In this document: piece by piece, positions 17,590 through 25,899 of the stretch
Numbering within the stretch: the first letter of the stretch is position 1
Layout: each line of letters opens with the position of its first letter
Assembly: GCF_900638305.1 (NCBI RefSeq)
Contig: NZ_LR134506.1
Location: 1,612,001-1,676,000 of the forward strand
Source: Porphyromonas cangingivalis
GTDB taxonomy: Bacteria > Bacteroidota > Bacteroidia > Bacteroidales > Porphyromonadaceae
DNA: 64,000 nucleotides
Direction of reading: 5' to 3'
Position numbers and translations under genes: made by a program
Notes under the pieces: model-generated
Told to the model about the DNA's origin: nothing
Database searches by the model: none
The model's input: only the letters and a program-made list of their open reading frames with translations

Positions 17590-17606
17590 TACCCAAACGG
17601 GTAATT
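17590..17606. promoter_or_regulatory. Operator copy 5
   Basis: tacccaaacgggtaatt, upstream of the ThiF gene. Confidence 0.6.
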
Positions 17607-17674
17607 TTTATTGGGGAGCATACTTTTTCTACAAATAAAATCAGAGTTTTTTTGGTTAGATGATAGGAATAAGA

Positions 17675-17764
17675 TACCTTTGCAACGAGCAGTTAAGCGT
17701 TCTTTGAGTTGTAGCAGGACGTAGAGATAAAGTGCAGTTCGCTCGTTTCCAAATCGTTCCCCTT
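17675..17764. repeat. Right-end repeat R1 of element 1
   Basis: It starts with TACCTTTGC and ends in ccaaatcgttcccctt about 90 bp later. The stretch 27054-27141 has the same plan (TACCTTTGC ... atccgttcccct) and matching bases in the last 30 bp. The sequence tacctttgc also resembles the core of CTnDOT attachment sites (GTANNTTTGC). Confidence 0.45.
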
Positions 17765-17828
17765 GGACTAATTGACAGCCAGCCAATAGCTCGTAATCAA
17801 TAGGTTAGTGCTCACAAACATCCTTCTA

Positions 17829-17986
17829 TGCGGAAATATGGGAGTTAGGAGTAAGGGGGAACAAGAAAACCCTATCTACCTGATTAACAACATCTCTTTC
17901 GTTTCAGCGCATTGATTTTCATCACGATAAAAGGCAAAAAAGGCAGTTTTAGGAGCGAGTTTAGTTTCTTATCCGTTCCCTTTTGT
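17829..17986. repeat. Left-end repeat copy L2
   Basis: It is related to 5203-5359 (see there). It ends with atccgttccc at 17971-17980, which recurs at 27131-27140 near the right end. Confidence 0.6.
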
Positions 17987-18007
17987 TCTTTTTGCAGGGG
18001 TAAGCAA

Positions 18008-18063
18008 AGTGATAATCAAGCAATGCTTGAAAGGCACTATAACCCCATTCTAACAAAGAGATA
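18008..18063 (+). pseudogene. 3' remnant of HTH protein 2
   Basis: The last codons read AMLERHYNPILTKR and then stop, nearly the same as the end of the intact gene at 8898-9206. It is fused to the left-end repeat and marks the deletion junction of element 2. Confidence 0.8.
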
Positions 18064-18066
18064 GTA

Positions 18067-18309
18067 TGCTAGGAAGAAAAAGACAAATCCTTTTAGGCGA
18101 GCTTAAACGTCTTAGAGACTATGAAACTAAGCCCAAGAGACCTAAGCTTGCCTTTGATTGTGATGAGGACGATGAGAATAGGATGTCCAATTTTAGCAAT
18201 TAGCAGAATAAGCGAACGAGGGGCGACAATCTCGGGCTATGTGGAGCGAGTACTCAGAGAGCATCTCGAGCAGTACAAAGACGATGTAGAAGTATGGAGG
18301 AAACTCTGA
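18067..18309 (+). pseudogene. Broken DUF3408-like conjugation gene
   Basis: Frame 1 from the ATG at 18067 gives MLGRKRQILLGELKRLRDYE and stops after SNFSN near 18200. The other frame continues with ISGYVERVLREHLEQYKDD to 18309, which resembles the C-terminus of DUF3408 proteins found next to mob genes in Bacteroides elements. One frameshift near 18185-18200 would join them. Confidence 0.5.
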
Positions 18310-18414
18310 TGCCTTGCGTGCTTAGCACTCAAAGCCCATCTGAACACCTGCACTCAATGGGTGCAAGTGTTCAGATAAGGGATATACCGAGTTTTTTTCG
18401 GTAGCAAGGTGTGT

Positions 18415-18492
18415 CTTTGTACCACAAATTGTCATTTGTCGCACAAAGACCCTTGCCCCGATAGGGGTATCAATCACGCCGAAGTCGTGATT
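18415..18492. other. oriT-like hairpin region, copy 2
   Basis: It has the same plan as 9454-9531. Long hairpin 18415-18448 (loop tgtc instead of taac), a cccc/gggg stem, then aatcac (18472-18477) with gtgatt (18487-18492) just before the mob gene. Confidence 0.5.
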
Positions 18493-18509
18493 AAAGAACA
18501 ACGAAACCA

Positions 18510-18941
18510 ATGAAAAGAAGGGATACAGACAAGTCAGACGGCAGATGTGCCACCTGCCCACGATGGGACAGATGGCACATCAGAATACCAAAGCCCGAAG
18601 ACCAGCAGAAGCTCATCGAGTTATACCGTAAGTCGGGAGCGAAAACCAAGAGCCACTACGTCAGAGGACGGCTCTTGAATCAATCCTTTAAGGTCATCAC
18701 AGAGGATAAATCCTCGGAGCCGGACCTAAGAGAGCTGAGCAACATCCTCACTAAATTGAGAATCATCGGTGTGAGTTACAACGAAGCCGTCAAGACACTC
18801 AACAGCTACCACACGGTTAAAACAGCCCAAAGAATGATACACCGGCTCGAAAGATACTCCGCTGCTATCATTAGACTACAGGTACAAGCGATACAGCTGA
18901 CAATGGCATTTGATAGTCGAGTTAAACAGACTACCAAGTAA
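18510..18941 (+). CDS. Small mobilization protein (MobA-like, copy 2)
   Basis: This 143-residue protein is a close paralogue of the protein at 9540 (CATCPRWDRWHIRIPKPEDQ, then a helical tail KTLNSYHTVKTAQRM). It overlaps the end of the convergent recombinase gene by 11 bp, so here too cargo abuts the 3' end of the mob gene. As in element 1 no relaxase follows. Confidence 0.65.
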   Translation: MKRRDTDKSDGRCATCPRWDRWHIRIPKPEDQQKLIELYRKSGAKTKSHYVRGRLLNQSFKVITEDKSSEPDLRELSNILTKLRIIGVSYNEAVKTLNSYHTVKTAQRMIHRLERYSAAIIRLQVQAIQLTMAFDSRVKQTTK

Positions 18942-19734
18942 TGACCTTATCCACAATCGCCTGCTGTTCACTGGCGGTACGGCGTAAATAGATACGCGTA
19001 GTTTCGATGCTTTCATGCCCCATCAGGTCAGCCAGTAGAGCTATATCGTTGAACGCTTCTAAAAAATTCTTGGCATACCGATGACGGAAGGAGTGTGGGT
19101 GCATTACTTTGGGATTGATGCCCCATTGATGGGCGAAGCGTTGTAATTTATGCCGAATAGCTCTTGGGGTTAGCTGCCTGCCTTGCTTGTCTAGGAATAA
19201 ATGCCCACACGCTATGCTGGATCGCTTCAACCACGTCTCCGCCTCTATGCGGAGATCATGAGGGATGAAAATCCGACGAACCTTCCCTCCCTTGGTGTAT
19301 AGGTCTAAGTAGCCCTCCCTTATATGCTCAGTCTTGAATTGTACTAATTCGCTCACTCTAGCTCCCGTTGCACCTAAGAAGCGAACGAGAAAATACCACA
19401 CTCCCTCCTCCTCAGCTTTGAGCTTTGCCTTGAGATATTGATAATCCGCATTGCTTATCACATTCTCGAGATAGGTCCTTTGTTGTATCTTGAGTGATTT
19501 CAGCCGAAGGTGAGGCTTCCCGATGAATACTAAGAATTTGTTGAGTGCTTGAATGCGTAGATTGACTGTCTTGGGCTTAAATTGCTCTATCTGTTCCGCC
19601 TTGTAAAGCAAAAGGGTTTCCCGATTGAAGCTGGAATACTTCTTTTCAAAATCCTCCACCGCGTAGAGGTAGGCAGTAATCGTATTGTCCGATAAGCCTT
19701 CTTCCCTCAGTTGTTGCCTAAATGATTTTACCAT
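18931..19734 (-). CDS. Tyrosine recombinase (probable DNA invertase of the RM locus)
   Basis: This is a XerC/D-like recombinase of 267 residues from the ATG at 19734 (an upstream TTG at 19767 is less likely). It has a short SAM-like N-terminal domain and a full set of catalytic residues: Arg in TGARVSEL, Lys in TKGGKVR, HSFRH, GH in LMGHES and Tyr in TTRIYLRR. It differs from the two element integrases by having the first Arg. Its start lies only 49 bp from the left inverted repeat (19783-19811) of the invertible segment, the usual position of an invertase. It most likely flips 19783-21944. Confidence 0.85.
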   Translation of the reverse strand: MVKSFRQQLREEGLSDNTITAYLYAVEDFEKKYSSFNRETLLLYKAEQIEQFKPKTVNLRIQALNKFLVFIGKPHLRLKSLKIQQRTYLENVISNADYQYLKAKLKAEEEGVWYFLVRFLGATGARVSELVQFKTEHIREGYLDLYTKGGKVRRIFIPHDLRIEAETWLKRSSIACGHLFLDKQGRQLTPRAIRHKLQRFAHQWGINPKVMHPHSFRHRYAKNFLEAFNDIALLADLMGHESIETTRIYLRRTASEQQAIVDKVITW

Positions 19735-19782
19735 ATTACTTGATTTTGTATCTAAGTAATATCGCAAAAAGCTCGCCGATTT

Positions 19783-19811
19783 ACGCTATTATAGGCAACC
19801 CACCGTATCAG
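19783..19811. repeat. Left 29-bp inverted repeat of the invertible segment
   Basis: It is a perfect inverted copy of 21916-21944. It codes in frame for AIIGNPPYQ, the catalytic motif IV of the N6-adenine methylase. Confidence 0.95.
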
Positions 19812-20825
19812 CTTACTGTGGCGAAAAAGGAAACAGAAAATGGGCAAAAGGCTGTTATAAATATATTTCAACATTTCCAACTGCTTGCCGATAACCTTGC
19901 ACCTCGCTTTTCTTCGCTTATCTATCCTGCTGGTCGGTGGATTCATCGCTCGGGCAAGGGCTTGGCTGATTTTGGATACAAGCAGATCAACGATGCCCGC
20001 CTCGCCCGTCTGCACTTCTACCCTGACTCTACGGATATTTTTCAAGACGTTGGTATAGCCGATGGACTTTCTATTGTCTTTAAGGATAGGGCGAAGAGCA
20101 AGGGAGGCTTTATCTATGCTTATACTAAGGCAGGGGAAACGATAGAAGTACAGATGTCCAACCCTGGTGAGGTTTTGATGGCTCTCGACCCGATGGCAGA
20201 AAAGATTAGCCAAAAGATACAGACCTTCGTTCGGGACAGATTTAATTACATTTTCAACTCGGTATTGCCCCGTAGCCTCTTTTCTATAGAGAGCGATTTT
20301 GTGGAAAACAACCCCACATTGGTGCGCCCCTATAAAGAGGGAGAGAATCTTAGCAACGACGAGATAAAACTCTTTACCAACGATAAAGCAGGTAAGGCAG
20401 GACGTGCTACTTGGTATGTAACCAATAAAAATGTTATCAAAACAGGCGGGGAGCAGCTGTCTCGCTGGAAAGTGGTGGTATCTAGTGCGAATGCTGGAGG
20501 ACAAAAGCGTAGCAACCAAATTGCCGTCCTCGACAATAGGTCTGCTTTTGGTCGCTCTCGAGTCGCTCTCAAAACCTTTGAGACAGAGAGCGAGGCTAGA
20601 AACTTCTATGTCTATTGCCAAACGGACTTCATCCGATACGCTTTCCTCCTCACAGATGAAGCACTAACATCTTTAGGGAAACTTGTTCCCGATTTGTTGG
20701 ACTATACCGATGATAATGGTCTGATTGATTACACTCAAGACGTAAATGCTCAGCTCTATAACATATTTGGGATAGATGAAGAGATGCAGGCGATTATCAA
20801 ACATGCTCTTCAAGAAAGGAATTAG
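19783..20825 (+). pseudogene. Silent methylase C-terminus with alternative target recognition domain
   Basis: This is an open frame of about 347 codons that begins at the inverted repeat with AIIGNPPYQ and has no start codon of its own that fits a protein. It continues as a methylase tail and recognition domain (PAGRWIHRSGKGLADFG, LSRWKVVVSSANAGGQ) and ends with DYTQDVNAQLYNIFG. The active tail on the other strand ends with the related DWTQSVTAIDRQLYRKYS. It is not a decayed gene but a stored cassette. Inversion of 19783-21944 would join it in frame to the methylase head and silence the present tail. Confidence 0.85.
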
Positions 20826-20841
20826 CTAATCCTGTAAATGG

Positions 20842-20883
20842 AACGCCCGTATATGTCACTTTGTGCTGGCATATACGGGCGTT
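20842..20883. terminator. Bidirectional terminator between the two recognition-domain cassettes
   Basis: The 14-bp perfect arms aacgcccgtatatg (20842-20855) and catatacgggcgtt (20870-20883) lie between the two convergent tails. It serves whichever tail is expressed, in both orientations. Confidence 0.8.
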
Positions 20884-20907
20884 TTCACAATTCGGGAGCC
20901 GTGGGCA

Positions 20908-23900
20908 TTACTCCATTGCTCGGATCTTCTCCTCGATGAAGGCAATCTCGCCCTCGTCTAAGCTGTATTTACGATAGAGCTGGCGGTCGATGGCTGTCAC
21001 ACTCTGCGTCCAGTCGATGTCCGCCTCCTCGGTAAAGTCTTGCAGTGGAATTAAGCTGAAAACATTCTGATTAACCTGCATTGTGCCATGTCCCAAGAAT
21101 AAGAGAAAGCGGAAGAAGTTCGTATATATATAAGTTGAACAATTGTTCATGTATTCCTCCTTGTCAAAAGGACCAATTAACAAGAATGTCTCAGTGCATA
21201 TCTCATTGGGGTACGATTTAATATGCTCTGGTGGAATTACGGCGTCAGACGAGTAAGTAGTAGTGAAAAACAACTTGTGAGACTTCAATGCATTGTACTT
21301 ATCTGAGATGTCAGTAGGCTTTATATAACCAACGAGACGTTTAGCTCCACCTTTTTTCCCCTTAACACCAAACACTTTGATAGATCCTTCGAAAGGCTCA
21401 AAGGATAACTGCAAATTGGGATATTTGTCGGGGGTGTTGAACAAATCCTTTCTGAGACCAAAAGGACGTGTTTTCGAAAGTATGGTAGAAAAGCGTACAA
21501 CGTCTTGGCGACAAACTTTCTTTAAGATGGGTAATACTCTAACATCTCTGACTACAAAGTCGCAAAAGTCATTTTGAAGATGTACAATATCTTGGACTTC
21601 TTGACCTTCCATCGTAACATAGGTATATTCTATTCCCTTGGCTTTCTTGTTCTGATCCCACCTGAAATAGCAAATACCTCCATCATTATGAGCAGTTGGA
21701 AAAATAAATCGGTCGTTTCTATAATCCTTTATATAAGAAAGTCTGCTATCGCTTTTCATGGCTTCGAGAAACGTTCGTAATTCAGTTCTTCCTCCTACCA
21801 TCCATTTTGAAGGAATAATGAGACTCACGAATTTTCCTATACTGAAAGCAATATCTGCAAATCTATGGTATATGGGAGCTGCTGCATCATTAGCTCCTGC
21901 TCCACCATCCATCACCTGATACGGTGGGTTGCCTATAATAGCGTCTATCTTCATGTTTTCGTCATTGTTGATTTTCCAAAAGCGTTTGCCCGAGCGTAGC
22001 ATATTTACCACACTGTCGGGCTGGCTTGTAATGTTCTCAATGAGGTCGGGGTAGTACTCGGCATGCACCGCTACATCGCGGAAGCCACGCAGGGTGCGCA
22101 TCGTGATGTAGCGTGCCATAGGCGTCTTGCAGACTACGAAGATATTCTCCTCGAGCGTTCTATCCCAAAGCATGAGTGCCGTGGCACGATTGACCTCTCC
22201 ATATCGCTCCCGAGCCTCCTCTATTCGAGTGCGGTAAATGTTATAGGCAGCATAGAGCGGATAGAGACCACTCTTGGAGTTAATCTCTAGGATGACGCTC
22301 CGAGGGCGAAACACCTCCGCCGTAACTCCCTTGTGCTCGATATACCGTGGCAAATCGAGGGGCGTGGTAAAGTCTTCGTTCATGAAGCAATAGCCCCCAA
22401 GGCTATCGCCAAGGTGCATATTGACCACACGCCAAGGCGTAAGTACGGTTTCCTTATCGGGATTGCGGAAGGTAGCGAAGATACTCGCTAGGCGTGCTAT
22501 GCGCTCCTCGATGGTAAACTTATCCGCCATGCGAGCCATCTCACGAATACGTTTGCCTGCCTCACGGAAGATGTCAGGGTCGTAGTATCGCTTAAACTTG
22601 CGAAACACTTGCTTGGTCACGCCCCGAGGCATAAACTCCTGCCAAGACTGCTCATCTACGAGGTTGGCAAAGTTGTCGATGGTTAGCTCCTTGTCTTCGT
22701 CTTTCATTTCCGCCCCATAGAGCATGAGCGGCATACGAATAGAGATACCTCTGAGGATAGAGATAGCCTCTCGACGCTGATCGCCCTTGGCTTTGAGTTC
22801 CTCCAATCGGTGTTGCTCCTCGGGGGTAAGGTCTTTCTTTTTCTTCTTCTCGAGGCGTTCTTTCTCCTCGTATTGCTCATTGGTCAGCCCTTGGCGATTG
22901 ATATCGATATCGCCTACCTTGGGCATGGCTTTCGTTTTGCCAATGATACCTTTGAGAGCGTCAAACTCCTTGAGGTCTACCTCGGTCAGTTTGAGTAGCT
23001 CATCGTTATAGAGAGCTCCGTTTTCAAAGCCATCCTGCACAACCTTCTCAATCTGCGCTCGTTTAAGCTGAGCAAGCATGGTCTCTACCTTGTATTGCTT
23101 CATCTGGCTTCCTTCAATAGCAATGATGGGGCAGAAGTTGAGGAAGTCGCCCAAGATTTTGCGGTCTCCCTCGCTTTGCTTGCCTGCCTTGTGTGACACT
23201 TTTGCTGCCTCAGCAAGGACACGCAGGGTACGGTCGGGAGCAAAGTCGAAGGCGTAGCAGTCGGTCTTCATACGCCCATTATGGGTATAGGGCGTTTGCA
23301 CACGGAAGATCGTTTGCATATAGCCTGCTGCAGAGGTGCAGTAAGCGCCTGCCATCATAAACACGCCTGTCCAAGGCTTGACGCTCACCCCCGTAGTCAA
23401 TCGTCCGCACGAGAGGGTAATGGTATAGGTCTCGTCAGGGTCTTTCCCGATAGCCTTGTTGACCAGCTCTAGAGCATCACGGCTTTCCTCCTCGTCATCG
23501 CCATCGCCAGCCACATTGACCACTCGGAAGAGCCCAAAAACAGGGTGCTCACTCAGCTTGCGACTCAGTGCCTTGGCCGCCTTGACGCCAGGCAAAATCC
23601 AAAGGGTGTGACGGAATATCTGTCGAAACGCCTCATTGGAATAAGGATAGAGCGAATCCTCGGCATCCGTAGTGAGCAGAGCGAGGAAGCGATCTATATC
23701 TCCCTCGTGAACAAAGCTACCGTCCTCTTTAGTGCGAAAGAACTCTCGGAAGTTGAAGGCTTTCTCTTCATCACTATACTCGCTCATCAGACGACCAAGG
23801 TCGTAGGTGTAGATATGTATCGCAGGTAGGGAGGCATAGGGATTGGTATCGCCCAAATGATTGATTTCCCAATCGATCTTGGCTTGTTGCTCCATGACAT

Positions 23901-24890
23901 AGTCCCATGTAAAGACCTCGCCCTCCTTGTGATCGTCGAGCAGGTTGAAGGGTGTCCCCGATAGGCGTAGCGTCTTTGTCTCTTTACCAATAAGGAGCTC
24001 AAGCACCGCCTTGCCAAGTTCTGTTTGCGTTCCTTCGTGGGCTTCGTCCACAATGACCAAGTCCCAAGCGGTGGAGAAGATCTCATTGTTTTTGTCAAAC
24101 TTCCCCCCACCTCTCGCGAACCACGCATGTCCTGCATCGAGGCAAAGTAAACATACCTCTTGCCTTGTGTCGCTAATCTCTGAAGCGAAGCAAAGCTCTC
24201 GCCCTTATTGTGTGAACCATAATGCCATTCGGGACGGTCGTAAAAAGTCTTACCAAAATCTTCGAACCAACTCGCATCTACCACAGGGCGGTGTGTGATG
24301 ATGATGGTACGCTGCGCCTCCATCTCTCGGGCAACACGCAGGGCACAGAGCGTCTTACCAAAACGCATCTTAGCATTCCATAGCATTTGATTGCCTCGAC
24401 GGAACTGCTTGAGCGTACGCTCGACAGCGTCCTTTTGCTCGGGGCGTAAGATAATAGGATTATCGGCAGCAGTAACTTCGCTCGCCTTCAGGCTTTCTTT
24501 ACCCTCTTTGATAGCAGCAATAGCTCGCTTGACAGTTTCCAAATCGCATGCATACCATTCGGTAGCACCCTTAAACTCTTTACGCTTAACCCCGGAACGC
24601 TCCAGAACCTTATGCACCTCTTTGTCGTTGAAGGAGCAGATACTCCCCCTTTGGATATATATGGTAAGCTCTGTGTGGAGCAGTTCATAACTGATGCCAG
24701 CCGTTTTGGTATACTGATCTATACGGGCTCGTGCGGCATCATTAAGGGCAGGACTATTGGGCTCTGTAGATGCCGAACCAACATCTCCTAATGTTGTTTC
24801 GCCTATCTTGAGGCTGCCTTCGTGTTGACTATCTGAGATAGCAAACACATAAATGAGGCGAGGCTTGAGCGAAGAATCAAAGGTTGCCAT
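20908..24890 (-). CDS. Type ISP-like restriction-modification enzyme (GIY-YIG / helicase / methylase / TRD), interrupted by a frameshift
   Basis: Two overlapping frames (start 24890, and the frame ending at 20908) form one protein of about 1,325 residues when one base is added at the C6 run 24103-24108. In order: a GIY-YIG/T5orf172-like nuclease (LIYVFAISD ... LKIGET, residues 12-32); an SF2 helicase with Q-motif LRPEQKDAV (about 148), MRFGKT (175-180), VDEAHEG, LSGTPFN and TTGVSVKPWTG; a spacer with EKKKKKDLTPEE; an N6-adenine methylase with LEINSKSGLYPLYAAY and IIGNPPYQ; then the recognition domain ending at 20908. The order nuclease-helicase-methylase-recognition domain is that of Type ISP enzymes, though those usually have an Mrr nuclease. 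The tail from 21944 down is exchangeable by inversion. Confidence 0.8.
21916..21944. repeat. Right 29-bp inverted repeat of the invertible segment
   Basis: It is the exact inverted copy of 19783-19811, inside the active methylase gene at the NPPY codons. Confidence 0.95.
24103..24108. repeat. C6/G6 tract at the frameshift
   Basis: On the coding strand the run reads gtggggggaag. With seven G the frame continues as EVGGKFDKNNE into the DEAH helicase part. With six G the nuclease-helicase head is cut off from the rest. Confidence 0.75.
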
Positions 24891-24892
24891 GG

Positions 24893-25897
24893 TTATATGT
24901 TGTGTTTAATAAGATCTATAAATCGAATCTTGCGATTGTTTTTGCCTGTCTTGGGATCTTTGCAACCCCACTCACGAATGAGACAGTGAGCGCCATTGTG
25001 CCCTTTGAATGTTTCATTCTGACATCCTGGGCAAAGGACAGTACGCTCGACCTCTTCGAATAGGTTCTGCTCTATAACAACTTCGTTATGTTTACAACTA
25101 TTCGGAATAACTCCACGAAGGCCGTCCATCTGAAAGACATTCCACGCAATAATGTAGGCAATATATTTTATGGAGCGAAGCTCGGGTTGCTTACCAAATT
25201 TTGCGGTGTAATACTCAATGAAAGTCATCAGTAAGGCTTCTCTTGCAAGCAAGAGATTGTCCCCCTGCCACTCATAGGCATAAATGTTTTTATAAGCCTC
25301 TTGCGCCATCTTGAGCCACTCCCCAGAGCTATTTGTATTTTCCGAAACGACTCGCAGCTTTCTGTCGAGCATGCCGATGCGTTGTGGTATAGGAATAAAC
25401 TCTCCTGTCGTAGCATCATAACGACTTACGATATAAGGAGCTTCTCCACAGGTTATTTCCATACGAGTCGAGCGGACATAGTCTTTCCATGTTTTTCCCT
25501 CGGGGAACACAATAGGTTCAGTGGTGGCTGTCCATGTTTTCGTCTCATTGTTTTCTTGGTTGAAAACATCTTTACGTCCAAACCAAGCCTCATCAATCAG
25601 ATTGTTCTGGGCATTACAAATCCACGATGGGGTAAATACCTCTGCCTTATCTTTGGTACGCCCTATCTGCTCTGCTCGAGATTTGAGCACCCGTGGTTGT
25701 ATGATTGACCCTCGTTCGCCTGTAATACAAGCGACAGTAATGGGAGAATAATATCCATATTCCGCTCCTAGAGGCTCATAGTTATCTGTAGCCCAGAAGA
25801 TATTATTTCCTGTGGTGTGATCTCGAAGTAGCTCCGTGAGCAGCTCCTCCGATTGATTCCGCAAATCGTTTTCGCTAATATCTATATTGGACCTCAT
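24893..25897 (-). CDS. Methylase-associated subunit of the RM locus
   Basis: This protein has about 334 residues from the ATG at 25897 (a GTG at 25903 would overlap the upstream stop). The stretch TKDKAEVFTPSWICNAQNNL has the VFTP motif seen at the start of N6-adenine methylase domains. A four-Cys zinc-like group is near the C-terminus (CPGCQNETFKGHNGAHC). It is 2 bp upstream of the large RM gene and just after the DUF1016 gene, so the three form one operon. It may provide the SAM-binding front of the methylase or a regulatory subunit. No full catalytic motif set was seen. Confidence 0.6.
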   Translation of the reverse strand: MRSNIDISENDLRNQSEELLTELLRDHTTGNNIFWATDNYEPLGAEYGYYSPITVACITGERGSIIQPRVLKSRAEQIGRTKDKAEVFTPSWICNAQNNLIDEAWFGRKDVFNQENNETKTWTATTEPIVFPEGKTWKDYVRSTRMEITCGEAPYIVSRYDATTGEFIPIPQRIGMLDRKLRVVSENTNSSGEWLKMAQEAYKNIYAYEWQGDNLLLAREALLMTFIEYYTAKFGKQPELRSIKYIAYIIAWNVFQMDGLRGVIPNSCKHNEVVIEQNLFEEVERTVLCPGCQNETFKGHNGAHCLIREWGCKDPKTGKNNRKIRFIDLIKHNI

Positions 25898-25899
25898 AT

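Larger units (their letters stand above)
5203..17820. mobile_element. Mobilizable element 1 (integrases, HTH genes, mob gene, signalling/peptide cargo)
   Basis: The boundaries are inferred. The left end (5203-5359) matches the left end of element 2 (17829-17986). The right end (17675-17764) resembles the right end of element 2 (27054-27141). A 16-bp direct repeat, ccaaatcgttcccctt, occurs at 5344-5359 and 17749-17764. In order the element holds two tyrosine integrases, two HTH proteins, an oriT-like hairpin, a small mob gene, then AT-rich cargo (9965-17530) that differs clearly in codon use from the flanking chromosome. No relaxase gene is present, so mobilisation would need helper functions. 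Confidence 0.55.

Noticed and set aside
19722-19782. Start of a free-standing protein for the silent recognition cassette
   Set aside because: The open frame extends left of the inverted repeat only by chance and overlaps the recombinase gene start. Homology to the active enzyme begins at the repeat.
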